Assembly: GCA_035259205.1 (NCBI GenBank)
Contig: DATFWO010000252.1
Location: 1-33,553 of the forward strand
DNA length: 33,553 bases
Direction: 5' to 3'
Source: SG8-41 sp035259205
GTDB taxonomy: Bacteria > Pseudomonadota > Gammaproteobacteria > Burkholderiales > SG8-41
Each line of letters begins with the position of its first letter. Position 1 is the first letter of the stretch. A model generated the notes under the pieces. The model was given only the letters and a program-made list of their open reading frames with translations. It was not told the origin of the DNA and did not search any database. The position numbers were made by a program, and so were the translations under genes. This document shows, one piece after another, positions 6,550 through 15,998 of this stretch.

Positions 6550-7534
6550 GTTTCACTGCGAGGCCGAGGTCGGTCATTAACGACCTGACGTTGTCGTAAT
6601 CCGCCTTGAGCTGGCTGCGCGTCTGCGCGCTGCGCAGGAAGTCAGAATCGAGGGAATCGCGCTCCACCATCTGCTTCCACTCTTCAGATTCGACGACCTG
6701 CGCCAGCACGTTCTCCCAGAACGCGACCTGGGGCGGGGTCATGCCGCGCGGGCCTACGATGGTGCGCCAGTTGGAGAGCACCGCATCGGCGCCCAGCTCC
6801 CTCCATACCGGGACGCCGGCGTAAGCCCCCTTCAGCCGCTTCGGGGCCGTGATGCCGAGAAAGCGCAGCCTTCCCGCCTGCACGTGAGGCAGTATGGTCG
6901 CCGCGGGCGATATCACCACGTCCACGTGACCGCCGAGCGCCGCGGTAATCGATTCCGAGCCGCCGCTGAACATCGCGACCTTGAGCTTCTTCACGTCGCC
7001 GCCCGCGGCCCGCGTCACGAGCGCCAGCGCGAGGTAATTGTGGTTGCCGGGGCCGCCGGCGATCGCGGCGCTCACGGAACCCGGGTCCGATTTCAGCCGG
7101 GTGACGAGGTCTTTGCCGCTCTTCAGGCCGGAATCGGGCTTCACCGCGAAGCCGACATATTCGGTGAACAACTGGGCGACAGGCGTGATGTCGGAGATCC
7201 CGAAGGAGCTTCTTCCTGAGACGTAGTCCCCGAGGAAGGTCGCGGAGATGACGCCGATATAGTTGCCGTCGCCGGGGTGCTGGTTGAGATAAGTCAGCCC
7301 CATGACGATGCCCGCTCCGGGTTTGTTCACGACGTTCACGACCGGCTCTACCAGGTGGCGCTCCTGGCAAATTTTGATGAGCAGCCGCACGAGCCGGTCG
7401 TTGCCGCCACCCGGCGCGTTGGGCACGACGACCTCGACCACACGCCGGTCGGGCTTCCAGTCCGCCGCAACAGCAACGCTGCCGGCAGCGAGGAGAATGA
7501 CGGCGCACAACGTCCCGAGCACGTCCCGCTTCAT
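6542..7534 (-). CDS. Bug/TctC family tripartite-tricarboxylate-type binding protein
   Basis: 330-residue periplasmic solute-binding protein of the Bug (TctC) family, greatly expanded in Betaproteobacteria. It has a signal peptide, MKRDVLGTLCAVILLAAGSV, cleaved near AVAA. The Bug motif VVVPNAPGGGNDRLVRLL follows at about 38-55, and NVVNKPGAGIVMGL (about 69-83) is the second ligand-loop signature. An in-frame start 14 codons upstream would bury the signal peptide. The ATG at 7534 is preceded by GAGAG, a weak but properly placed ribosome binding site. No TctA/TctB membrane genes are nearby, as is common for orphan Bug proteins. The ligand is likely a carboxylate and is not predictable. The stop codon lies in the CGTGACTGA repeat unit. 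Confidence 0.9.
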   Translation of the reverse strand: MKRDVLGTLCAVILLAAGSVAVAADWKPDRRVVEVVVPNAPGGGNDRLVRLLIKICQERHLVEPVVNVVNKPGAGIVMGLTYLNQHPGDGNYIGVISATFLGDYVSGRSSFGISDITPVAQLFTEYVGFAVKPDSGLKSGKDLVTRLKSDPGSVSAAIAGGPGNHNYLALALVTRAAGGDVKKLKVAMFSGGSESITAALGGHVDVVISPAATILPHVQAGRLRFLGITAPKRLKGAYAGVPVWRELGADAVLSNWRTIVGPRGMTPPQVAFWENVLAQVVESEEWKQMVERDSLDSDFLRSAQTRSQLKADYDNVRSLMTDLGLAVKRD

Positions 7535-7602
7535 ATCGCTCTCAATCGGTTTGCATCCACGTCGTAAGATTATCAATTTCAGCCGCGAGAAAGGAAGCGA
7601 GC

Positions 7603-7989
7603 ATGCCCGCCCGCGCCCCGGATGAAGTCCACAAGCTCTTCACTCAATACTTCTCGGCCGGAGACATCGATGCGCTGATGTCGCTCTACGAGCCCGCCGC
7701 CGTACTGCTGCCTCAGCCGGGCCAGAAGGTCGGCGGCCACGCCGCGATCAGGAACGCGCTCATGGCATTCCTGGCAATGAAAGGGAAGTTTCACATGGCG
7801 CCGCCGAGGATGATACAAGCCCCGGATATCGCCATCGTGTTCGCCGACTGGACTCTCGATGCCGCGGCCGCGGACGGTAGCCCTATCCGGCTCTCCGGTC
7901 AGACGTCCGACGTTGTTCGCCTCCAGCCGGACGGCCGGTGGCTGCTCGCGATAGACAGCCCGTTCGGGGCCGCGGGCGTCGGCGGCTGA
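7603..7989 (+). CDS. SnoaL-like/NTF2-fold protein (DUF4440 type)
   Basis: 128-residue protein with the features of the NTF2-like superfamily. These are a helical start (VHKLFTQYFSAGDIDALMSLYEPAAVLLPQPG), the GGHAAIRNALMAFLAMKG segment, and a curved-sheet C-terminal half ending with DGRWLLAIDSPFG. Such proteins bind or isomerise small ligands, and the sequence alone gives no activity. The ATG at 7603 has a good AAGGAAG ribosome binding site. The gene is divergent from the Bug gene, with only about 68 bases between starts, so the two may share a control region. Confidence 0.75.
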   Translation: MPARAPDEVHKLFTQYFSAGDIDALMSLYEPAAVLLPQPGQKVGGHAAIRNALMAFLAMKGKFHMAPPRMIQAPDIAIVFADWTLDAAAADGSPIRLSGQTSDVVRLQPDGRWLLAIDSPFGAAGVGG

Positions 7990-8038
7990 CCAGGCGCAGC
8001 AGCGGCCAAAAGAGCAGGCGACCGCCGCTCGCCTTTCG

Positions 8039-8581
8039 CTAGTCCCTGGTCCCCGGCCTGTGAGACGCTTCCTGCATGTTGACGAAGCCGTGATCGCAGA
8101 AGCCGGGATCCGAGCTGTCCTTCAACGCCTCGTAGACGGCATCGGGATCGTACAGGACGCGCGTATCGAAATTTCGCGACTGCATCGCACCGTAGACCCC
8201 GCACGCGCCGTGCTTGTCCTGATCGATGCACCCGTAGATCGTGGTGAGGAGATTCATGCCGGCGACCTGGTCGACGAAATGCAGGTATTTCGCGCCGCGA
8301 ATGACCCGCACCTCGCGCGCACCCGCCATGCGCGTGGAAATCTGCCGGGCATGGTCTCCCTGGATGCCCTGAAAGTGCGTGAGAGAGCTCGAGTGCCCTT
8401 CGACGAGCACGTGGTCGCCGGTGCGCGAGTCGACCTCGTAGGCCTTGTAAAACGCGCAATGGACCAGCCTGGATTGCGCGAGGCTCGCGAATATCGAGCC
8501 GCTGTCCGCGGCGCCGCTCCCGGCCGGCGCGAGCAAGGCAAGCAACGCCACTGCCGCCGAACATTGCCCTGTGCGCCTCAT
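8039..8581 (-). CDS. secreted hypothetical protein
   Basis: 180-residue protein that I do not recognise. It starts with a clear signal peptide, MRRTGQCSAAVALLALLAP, with a predicted cut near SGAA-DS. The mature part has several cysteines (HCAFYKAYEV, YGCIDQDKHGACGVYG, GFCDHGF) that could form disulfides in the periplasm. The ATG at 8581 is chosen because it puts the signal peptide at the N-terminus; the longer frame would place 25 unlikely residues in front. It is divergent from the dioxygenase gene, with 62 bases between starts. Confidence 0.6.
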   Translation of the reverse strand: MRRTGQCSAAVALLALLAPAGSGAADSGSIFASLAQSRLVHCAFYKAYEVDSRTGDHVLVEGHSSSLTHFQGIQGDHARQISTRMAGAREVRVIRGAKYLHFVDQVAGMNLLTTIYGCIDQDKHGACGVYGAMQSRNFDTRVLYDPDAVYEALKDSSDPGFCDHGFVNMQEASHRPGTRD

Positions 8582-8593
8582 GTAATGTAGTTT

Positions 8594-8615
8594 GACCCCT
8601 TCGGTGCGGGGTGTC
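8594..8615. promoter_or_regulatory. short inverted repeat in a divergent promoter region
   Basis: GACCCC and GGGGTGTC form an imperfect stem around TTCGGTGC, placed between the divergent starts at 8581 and 8644. It could be an operator; the evidence is the symmetry and position only. Confidence 0.25.
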
Positions 8616-8643
8616 CAGTTACGCGCCGTGGCGCAGATCACAC

Positions 8644-9153
8644 ATGCTGAAAGCACTCGACTTCGGCCGGTGGCTCGAAAAAAACCGCCACCTGCTCCAA
8701 CCGCCGGTGGGGAACGCCCAGATCTGGCAGGACACCGACTTCATCGTCACCATCGTCGGCGGCCCCAACCAGCGCACCGACTACCACGACGATCCGTACG
8801 AGGAATTCTTCTATCAGCTCAGGGGCAATGCCTATCTCAATATCATGGCGGACGGGAAACGCGAGCGCGTCGAGCTGCGCGAAGGCGCGATGTTCCTGAT
8901 GCCGCCGCACGTGCGGCATTCACCCCAGCGTCCCGAGTCCGGCAGCCTGTGCCTGGTCATCGAGCGCACCCGCCCGGAAGGGGTGAAGGACGCTTTCGAA
9001 TGGTATTGCATGCAGTGCGACGCCCTCGTCCACCGCGTAGAGGTGCAGCTGAAGAGCATCGTGCGCGACCTGCCACCGCTCTTCGAGCAGTTCTACGCGC
9101 GCACGGAGCTGCGGACGTGCAAAAAGTGCGGGGCACTCCACCCCCGAGGTTAA
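8644..9153 (+). CDS. nbaC: 3-hydroxyanthranilate 3,4-dioxygenase
   Basis: 169-residue cupin that opens the ring of 3-hydroxyanthranilate to 2-amino-3-carboxymuconate semialdehyde using Fe(II) and O2. All residues known from the Cupriavidus (Ralstonia) metallidurans enzyme are present with a constant shift of -3. The iron ligands are H48, E54 and H92. The substrate residues are R44, R96 and E107. The C-terminal rubredoxin-like site is C122-x-x-C125 and C159-x-x-C162. The ATG at 8644 matches the family N-terminus (MLKALDFGRWLEKN); a GTG at 8611 would add 11 residues. No strong ribosome binding site is seen. The next pathway step needs an ACMSD-type amidohydrolase, and two members of that superfamily lie 5.6 kb downstream. 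Symbols haaO or kynC-type names are also used. Confidence 0.93.
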   Translation: MLKALDFGRWLEKNRHLLQPPVGNAQIWQDTDFIVTIVGGPNQRTDYHDDPYEEFFYQLRGNAYLNIMADGKRERVELREGAMFLMPPHVRHSPQRPESGSLCLVIERTRPEGVKDAFEWYCMQCDALVHRVEVQLKSIVRDLPPLFEQFYARTELRTCKKCGALHPRG

Positions 9154-9197
9154 AAGTAGCGACTAACCTGATATTCGTGGCACTGCCGGCCTGTCGC

Positions 9198-9212
9198 CCC
9201 GCCGCTGGCGGG
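9198..9212 (+). terminator. small GC hairpin downstream of the dioxygenase
   Basis: CCCGCC-gct-GGCGGG is a perfect 6-bp stem 45 bases after the dioxygenase stop, followed by the T-rich stretch TTGCACTTTATTTCT. It is short for a terminator, so the call is tentative. Confidence 0.35.
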
Positions 9213-9213
9213 T

Positions 9214-9253
9214 TGCACTTTATTTCTATATGATGCAGTTTAATTCATATAAT
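9214..9253 (+). promoter_or_regulatory. candidate BoxR operator and boxRCB promoter
   Basis: Two TGCA words at 9214-9217 and 9234-9237 are exactly 20 bp apart, about two helical turns. A perfect 7-bp inverted repeat, TATATGA (9227-9233) / TCATATA (9245-9251), overlaps them. A consensus TATAAT lies at 9248-9253, 8 bases before the boxR ATG, so transcription would start at the start codon. TGCA words are described for operators of the related BzdR/BoxR regulators. No good -35 is seen at 17 bp, which would fit a regulated promoter. Confidence 0.5.
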
Positions 9254-9261
9254 CCCGCGCC

Positions 9262-10158
9262 ATGCCGACCGCCGCCAAGACTATCGCTGCGAGCAGCTCC
9301 GCCGCGGATGACGCCGAATTCCTGAGCGCAGTGGGCCGGCGCGTGCGCGAAACGCGCGAAAGCCGCGGAATGGCGCGAAGGATCCTCGCCGGCGAAGCGG
9401 GCCTGTCCGAGCGCTATCTCGCGCAACTGGAAGCCGGCGAAGGCAATTCATCCATCGTCCTGCTGCGCCGGGTCGCCTCGGCGCTGGAGATTCCGCTTGC
9501 CGAGTTGCTGAGCCCGAACGAAGTCTCTCCCGAGCAGCGTCTGCTGCGGCGCCTGATCGAAGACCTGCCGCGCCACCGCCTGGACGACGTCACGTCGCGA
9601 CTGCTGCGCGACCTGGGGCCGGACGAGGCGTCGCGCCGCAAGCGCATCGCGCTGATCGGGCTGCGCGGCGCCGGCAAGTCCACACTGGGTGTCGCGCTCG
9701 CCAGGAAACTCAAAAACCCGTTCATCGAGCTCGACCGCGAGATCGAGGCCGAAGCCGGCATGAATCTCGCCGAGATATTCAATCTCTACGGCCAGAGCGG
9801 CTATCGCCGCGTCGAGCACCGCTGCCTGGAAAAGGTGCTCCGGAAAAACGAGCGTGCTGTCATCGCGGTGGGCGGCGGCATCGTATCCGAGCCCGAGACC
9901 TACCACCTGCTGCTCCAGAAATGCTACGCGGTATGGCTGAAGGCCGCGCCCGAGGAGCATATGTCGCGCGTCATCGCCCAGGGCGATTTGCGGCCCATGG
10001 CGGGCAATGCGGAGGCGATGGACGAGCTGCGAAGGATACTGGCGGCGCGCGAGCCGCTGTATCGCAAGGCGGATCTCGTCATCGATACGTCCGGCGAGGG
10101 TCCGCATGCAAGCCTCGCGAAGTTGCAGCAGGCCCTGCCCGCAGCCGCTGCGCGCTGA
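9262..10158 (+). CDS. boxR: BoxR-type transcriptional regulator: XRE helix-turn-helix fused to a shikimate-kinase-like domain
   Basis: 298-residue cytoplasmic DNA-binding protein of the BzdR/BoxR family. Residues about 20-85 are an XRE/HTH_3 domain (GRRVRETRESRGMARRILAGEAGLSERYLAQLEAGEG, given here only as a landmark). A linker runs to about 125, and the rest is a shikimate-kinase-like domain with the P-loop GLRGAGKST at 133-141. In characterised members this second domain binds benzoyl-CoA, which releases the repressor. Here it lies at the head of boxC and boxB, 17 bases before boxC, so it would be autoregulated with them. There is no ribosome binding site before the ATG (the upstream bases are AATCCCGCGCC), and a TATAAT lies 8 bases away, so the message is probably leaderless. 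Confidence 0.93.
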   Translation: MPTAAKTIAASSSAADDAEFLSAVGRRVRETRESRGMARRILAGEAGLSERYLAQLEAGEGNSSIVLLRRVASALEIPLAELLSPNEVSPEQRLLRRLIEDLPRHRLDDVTSRLLRDLGPDEASRRKRIALIGLRGAGKSTLGVALARKLKNPFIELDREIEAEAGMNLAEIFNLYGQSGYRRVEHRCLEKVLRKNERAVIAVGGGIVSEPETYHLLLQKCYAVWLKAAPEEHMSRVIAQGDLRPMAGNAEAMDELRRILAAREPLYRKADLVIDTSGEGPHASLAKLQQALPAAAAR

Positions 10159-10175
10159 GTAAACCGGAGAACGCA

Positions 10176-11858
10176 ATGGACCAACCTGCCACGAGCACGG
10201 AGACGCCCCGCGAGCTGGTCACCTACGACACGCACCCGGACCGCTACCTGCATTGGCGCCTCTCGTTCGAAGGCGCGGTCGCCACGCTGCGGCTGGACGT
10301 CAACGAGGAGCGGCCGCTCAGGCCCGGCTACAAGCTCAAGCTCAACTCCTACGATCTGGGCGTGGACATCGAGCTCTACGACGCACTGCAGCGGATACGG
10401 TTCGAGCACCCCGAAATCGGCAGCGTGATAGTGACCAGCGGCAAGGAGCGCATGTTCTGCGCCGGAGCCAACATCTTCATGCTCGCGAGCTCGTCCCACG
10501 CGTGGAAGGTGAACTTCTGCAAGTTCACCAACGAGACGCGCTGCGGCATCGAGGACGCAAGCGCGCATTCCCGCCTCAAGTTCATCGCCGCCTGCAACGG
10601 CATCACCGCGGGCGGCGGCTACGAGCTTGCGCTCGCCTGCGACGAGATCGTCCTCATCGATGACCGCTCGTCGGCCGTGAGCATGCCGGAAGTCCCGTTG
10701 CTCGGCGTGCTGCCCGGCACCGGAGGACTCACCCGGATGATCGACAAGCGCAAGGTGAGGCGCGATCTGGCGGACATGTTCTGTACCACGACCGAAGGCG
10801 TGCGCGGCGCGCGCGCCAGGGAGTGGGGATTGGTCGACGCCGTGGTGAAGCCGCAGCAATTCGCAGAGCACGTCAAACGCCGGGCCCAGGAGCTCGCCGC
10901 CCTAAGCGACCGCCCGCGCGACGGCAAAGGCGTTGCGCTTCCTCCCGTGGCACGCGCAATCGACGAGACCGGCTATCACTATGAATACGTCGATGTGCGC
11001 CTCGATCCCAGGGGGCGCTCTGCAACGATCGCCGTGGCCGCTCCGAAGCGGCAGCAGCCCAACGATATCGGGGCGATCTTCGACGCCGGGGCATCGTGGT
11101 GGCCGCTCCAAATGGCGCGCGAGCTCGACGACGCCATCCTGATGCTGCGCACGAACGATCTCGGCCTCGGCACCTGGATCCTCAGAACGCGCGGTGATCC
11201 TGCCCTGGTCTTTGCGGTGGACGCGGCGTTGCAGGCTCACGCGCAGAACTGGTTCGTGCGCGAGGTGACGGGCATGCTGCGGCGCACGTACGCGCGGCTG
11301 GAAGTGAGTTCGCGCACCCTCTTCGCGTTGATCGATCGCGGCTCCTGCTTCGCGGGCACTCTTTTCGAGCTTGCTCTGGCCGCTGACAGGAGTTACATGC
11401 TCGCGCTGCCCGAGGATGACGCAGGGGCGCCCACGATCGTGCTGTCCGGGATGAATTTCGGCCCCTACGTCGCAGTGCATCGGCTGCCCCGCATCGCCGC
11501 GCGCTTCTACGGCGATCCGGCGCTCATCGATCGTGCGCAGCAAACCGCCGGGCATCCCCTCGGTGCGGCCAGGGCGCTGGAGCTGGGCCTGGTGACCACC
11601 ACGCCGGACGAGCTCGATTGGGACGACGAGATACGGCTCGCGCTGGAAGAGCGCGCGAGCCTCTCCCCGGATGCCTTGACCGGAATGGAAGCGAACCTGC
11701 GCTTCGGTCCGGCCGAAACCATGCAGACCCGCATCTACGGCCGCCTCTCGGGCTGGCAGAACTGGATTTTCAGGGGATCGAACGCAGTCGGCGAGTCGGG
11801 CGCGCTGAAAGTGTACGGGAGCGGCAAAAAGGCGAAGTTCAACTGGGAACGCACATAG
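10176..11858 (+). CDS. boxC: 2,3-epoxybenzoyl-CoA dihydrolase (benzoyl-CoA-dihydrodiol lyase)
   Basis: 560-residue cytoplasmic enzyme, the normal length of BoxC, built as two crotonase-like halves. It hydrolytically opens the ring of 2,3-epoxybenzoyl-CoA to 3,4-dehydroadipyl-CoA semialdehyde and formate. Visible features are the N-terminal RYLHWRLSFEGAVATLRLDVNE strand region, the oxyanion-hole segments MFCAGANIFMLA and NGITAGGGYELALACD in the first half, and the conserved C-terminal YGRLSGWQNWIFRGSNAVGE. The start at 10176 has GGAGA at 10166-10170. It lies 17 bases behind boxR and 51 bases before boxB, so the three genes form one operon. Confidence 0.94.
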   Translation: MDQPATSTETPRELVTYDTHPDRYLHWRLSFEGAVATLRLDVNEERPLRPGYKLKLNSYDLGVDIELYDALQRIRFEHPEIGSVIVTSGKERMFCAGANIFMLASSSHAWKVNFCKFTNETRCGIEDASAHSRLKFIAACNGITAGGGYELALACDEIVLIDDRSSAVSMPEVPLLGVLPGTGGLTRMIDKRKVRRDLADMFCTTTEGVRGARAREWGLVDAVVKPQQFAEHVKRRAQELAALSDRPRDGKGVALPPVARAIDETGYHYEYVDVRLDPRGRSATIAVAAPKRQQPNDIGAIFDAGASWWPLQMARELDDAILMLRTNDLGLGTWILRTRGDPALVFAVDAALQAHAQNWFVREVTGMLRRTYARLEVSSRTLFALIDRGSCFAGTLFELALAADRSYMLALPEDDAGAPTIVLSGMNFGPYVAVHRLPRIAARFYGDPALIDRAQQTAGHPLGAARALELGLVTTTPDELDWDDEIRLALEERASLSPDALTGMEANLRFGPAETMQTRIYGRLSGWQNWIFRGSNAVGESGALKVYGSGKKAKFNWERT

Positions 11859-11909
11859 CTTCGTAACAGCGAAGCGGATTTTCCAACTGCCTGGACGCAG
11901 GAGAGTGAC

Positions 11910-13334
<1,425 letters not shown>

Positions 13335-13520
13335 CATCGCGGTCGGGAAATTCCTTTTCGTTCCTGAATCGGTTTCTGTGCGTAGCTTTCGGAATATTCG
13401 ATCTCGCGCAGGACTGAGGAGAAACGCACTCTTCGGAATTTAATCGGTGCCGAGTTCTGGCGATCTTCTCATGTGCTTTAGGCCGAGGGCCCTGCCTCAA
13501 CCCTACGCTGGATCGAATCA

Positions 13521-13526
13521 TAGTAT
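13521..13526 (+). promoter_or_regulatory. candidate -10 of a leaderless Bug gene
   Basis: TAGTAT lies 6 bases before the ATG at 13533 and there is no ribosome binding site. The distance puts the predicted transcript start at the start codon. No clear -35 is visible. Confidence 0.35.
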
Positions 13527-13532
13527 CGTCAG

Positions 13533-14513
13533 ATGGTGAACCTGAAATACGTCCTCTGTGCGCACCTAGTGATTGTCGCGGGTGCCTGCTACGCCCAAGT
13601 CGAGTGGAAACCGGACCGTAACGTCGAGCTTGTGATCGGCGCCGCGGCAGCGGGCGCCAACGATCGCATCGGGCGCGCGATCCAGAACGCGCTGCAGGCC
13701 AACCGCCTGGTCCCCGTCACGATGAGCGTCGTCAACAAGCCCGGCGGCGGCCAGACCATTGCGATCGCCTACTTGAGCGCACATTCTGGGAACCCGCATT
13801 ACCTCGCGCTCGCGTCATCCAGCTGGCTCACCACGATCGCAGGAGCGCGCGGCGGCGGCACGACGCTCCGCGACGTCACGCCCATCGTGAGGCTCTTTAC
13901 GGAATATCAGGTCTTCTTCGTGAAGGCCGATTCACCCCTCAGGAGCATGGCGGACGTTCGCGACCGCCTGAGGAAGGATCCGACCTCGGTCTCTTTCGCC
14001 TATTCGGTCGGCGCGGGCAACCCGCTGCATATCTCGATCGTGGACGTGGCCGCCGCTGCGGTCGCCGACCCGAAAAAAGTCAAAGCGGTGGTGTTCGACT
14101 CGGGCACGATGTCGGCCGCGCAAGTCGCCGGCGGCCATCTGGACGTCGGGCACTCGAGCGCAGCCAGTCCCATGCCCATGGTGCAGGGCGGCAAGCTGCG
14201 CTACATCGGGGTAGCCGGACCGCAGCGCATTCCCGGGCCGCTCGCCGACGTGCCTACGCTGCGCGAGCAGGGGCTTGACGTCATGACGCCGGTCTCGTAC
14301 GTGATCATGGCTGCCAAGGGCATCAGTCCGGCGCAGGCTGCCTATTGGGAGAACGCCCTGACCCGGATGATGCAGAGCGACGAGATCAGGAAAGACATCG
14401 AGACCAATCTCTGGATCGTCGACCTGCTGGGACACAAGGAGCTTCCCGCCGCCCTGGATGCGCAGTTCGAGCGCTACCGGCAGAGATTGAACGAGATGGG
14501 ACTGGTGAAGTGA
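13533..14513 (+). CDS. Bug/TctC family periplasmic binding protein, divergent ligand loop
   Basis: 326-residue solute-binding protein with a signal peptide (MVNLKYVLCAHLVIVAGACYAQ, in part). It resembles the Bug protein at 6542: both mature proteins start with a WKPDR-x-VE block and share VVNKPG-G and LFTEY. The usual Bug motif PxxPGGxxD is changed here to IGAAAAGANDR (about 35-45), losing the proline and double glycine that contact the ligand carboxylate, so binding may differ. It sits between boxB and two amidohydrolases on the same strand, 198 bases after boxB, and could deliver an aromatic or carboxylate substrate to that set. The stop codon TGA starts a GGATGA repeat. Confidence 0.87.
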   Translation: MVNLKYVLCAHLVIVAGACYAQVEWKPDRNVELVIGAAAAGANDRIGRAIQNALQANRLVPVTMSVVNKPGGGQTIAIAYLSAHSGNPHYLALASSSWLTTIAGARGGGTTLRDVTPIVRLFTEYQVFFVKADSPLRSMADVRDRLRKDPTSVSFAYSVGAGNPLHISIVDVAAAAVADPKKVKAVVFDSGTMSAAQVAGGHLDVGHSSAASPMPMVQGGKLRYIGVAGPQRIPGPLADVPTLREQGLDVMTPVSYVIMAAKGISPAQAAYWENALTRMMQSDEIRKDIETNLWIVDLLGHKELPAALDAQFERYRQRLNEMGLVK

Positions 14514-14660
14514 GGGATGAAGGATGAGGGATGAGGGATGAGGGATGAAGGAGGAAGGATGAGGGATGAACGTCGCGTAACGCCTGCGTCCGCATAGTGG
14601 CACTCCAGCCTGAAAACCCGCCATCACCCATCACTCCTCACCGTCACTCATCAGTCGGAA
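14511..14660 (+). repeat. GGATGAG-type intergenic repeat, copy 5
   Basis: A run of seven or more GGATGAG/GGATGAA units with 7-8 bp spacing (14511-14570) begins at the stop codon of the Bug gene. After about 50 bases of different sequence, an inverted series (CATCACCCATCACTCCTCACC...ACTCATCAGTC) ends near 14656. It is a sequence variant of the GTGACTG family with the same architecture. Confidence 0.8.
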
Positions 14661-14662
14661 CG

Positions 14663-14691
14663 TTGACACTATTTCGCCGCGAGCGTAGCGT
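14663..14691 (+). promoter_or_regulatory. candidate sigma-70 promoter for the tandem amidohydrolase genes
   Basis: A perfect -35 TTGACA (14663-14668) is followed at 17 bp by TAGCGT (14686-14691), a weak -10. The leader to the ATG at 14734 would be about 35 bases, containing the ribosome binding site GAGAGGAAG. Confidence 0.45.
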
Positions 14692-14733
14692 AGATTCGCC
14701 TGTTTCACAGCGCCGCGCTACGAGAGGAAGCCG

Positions 14734-15954
14734 ATGAAAGACGATCTCCGCTTCGTGGACTCCGACATGCACGTCATGGAGCCACCCGATCTCTTCGAGC
14801 GCTATCTCGATGCCCGGTTCCGCGACCGCGTGGCGCTGCCGGTCGGATCCGACGGGCGGATAAAGCGCGGCCCCATCATCATCGACGGATTGGCGACCTC
14901 GGGAGACGCGGATCTGCAGCAGTACCGCAAGCGCGGCACCAGTGGCCCCGTGGCCGCCCATAGCACCCAGCCGCTGTCGGGCTCGCGGCTGCAGTCGAGC
15001 AACCGCCTCGACTTCGCCATCGAGCGCAAGTACAACGCCGAGGCCCAGGTGATGGGCATGGCGATCGAAGGCATCGACATCGCGGTGCTCTATCCAACGA
15101 CCGGTCTTTCCCTGATCGCGCGGGACAACCTCGATCCGCAGCTCTCGCTCGCTCTGTGCCAGGCCTACAACAACTGGATCCATGAATTCACGAGCTACAG
15201 CCCCGAGCGGCTGAAATGGGTCGCGATGCTGCCGGTGCACGACGTGCACCTCGCCTGCCGCGAGCTGGTGCGCTGCGTGCGGGAGCTGGGCGCGGTCGGA
15301 TCGTTCATCCGGCCCAATCTCGTGAACGACCACTATTGGCATTCCAATTACTGGGATCCGCTCTATACCGTGCACGAGGAGCTTGACGTAACCTGGGGCT
15401 TCCACGAGGGCACGGGTGCCTGGTACTCGAACATGAACAAGATATACGGCGAGAACCGCTTCTACCGGCACGTGGCGAGCCACTGGATCGAGATGCAGCA
15501 GTCACTGCTCGCGATGATCGTGGGCGGCGTCTTCGAATTCCATCCGAAGCTGCGTGTGGCATTCCTCGAAGCCCAGAACTCGTGGGTGCCCGGACTGCTC
15601 TCGCGCATCGAGTGGGACTATCCCCAGTACCGCGATTCGCACGCGCCATACCTGAGCCTCACGCCGAAGGAGTACTTCCGCCGCAACTGCTGGGCCGCGG
15701 TCGAGGGCAGCGAGCCCGAGATCGAGGCGACCGCGAGTCTCATCGGCGCCGACCGGATGTGCGTCTCCAGCGACTACCCGCACTTCGACTCGAACTTCCC
15801 GAACGTCTCGTCCAACGTTCTGAAGAACTGCTCCCGGGAGACCGCCGCGCAGATTCTGATGGGGGGTGCGGCCCTCTACGGATTTACCGAGGCCGATTTC
15901 CAGAAGGCGGACGCGGCGGCAAAAGGGAGCGCGAGCATTTCGCGGGCGGCGTAG
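14734..15954 (+). CDS. amidohydrolase family 2 protein (ACMSD-like superfamily), first of a tandem pair
   Basis: 406-residue TIM-barrel metal-dependent hydrolase or decarboxylase. The N-terminal metal motif is VDSDMHVMEPPDLF, where D11-x-H13 takes the place of the HxH of classical ACMSD, a variant common in this family. Further candidate ligands and acid/base residues are H224 (WGFHEG), H246 and H250 (RHVASHW) and D347 (SSDYPH). At 406 residues it is longer than ACMSD (about 335), with extra sequence near 50-110. A strong ribosome binding site (14722-14730) precedes the ATG. It is cotranscribed with a near-duplicate 44 bases downstream. The substrate is unknown; decarboxylation or hydrolysis of an aromatic ring-cleavage product is plausible given the neighbours. 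Confidence 0.88.
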   Translation: MKDDLRFVDSDMHVMEPPDLFERYLDARFRDRVALPVGSDGRIKRGPIIIDGLATSGDADLQQYRKRGTSGPVAAHSTQPLSGSRLQSSNRLDFAIERKYNAEAQVMGMAIEGIDIAVLYPTTGLSLIARDNLDPQLSLALCQAYNNWIHEFTSYSPERLKWVAMLPVHDVHLACRELVRCVRELGAVGSFIRPNLVNDHYWHSNYWDPLYTVHEELDVTWGFHEGTGAWYSNMNKIYGENRFYRHVASHWIEMQQSLLAMIVGGVFEFHPKLRVAFLEAQNSWVPGLLSRIEWDYPQYRDSHAPYLSLTPKEYFRRNCWAAVEGSEPEIEATASLIGADRMCVSSDYPHFDSNFPNVSSNVLKNCSRETAAQILMGGAALYGFTEADFQKADAAAKGSASISRAA

Positions 15955-15998
15955 CGCAGGCCCGCCTATTCAAATCACCTGTCCCACGGGAGGTTCCG

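Noticed and set aside
13335..13532. Remnant of boxA behind boxB
   Set aside because: None of the six frames in these 198 bases shows ferredoxin cysteines or FAD/NAD motifs.
15582..15998. Long upstream extension of the second amidohydrolase frame
   Set aside because: It overlaps the first amidohydrolase in another frame; the real start at 15999 matches the paralogue and has a ribosome binding site.
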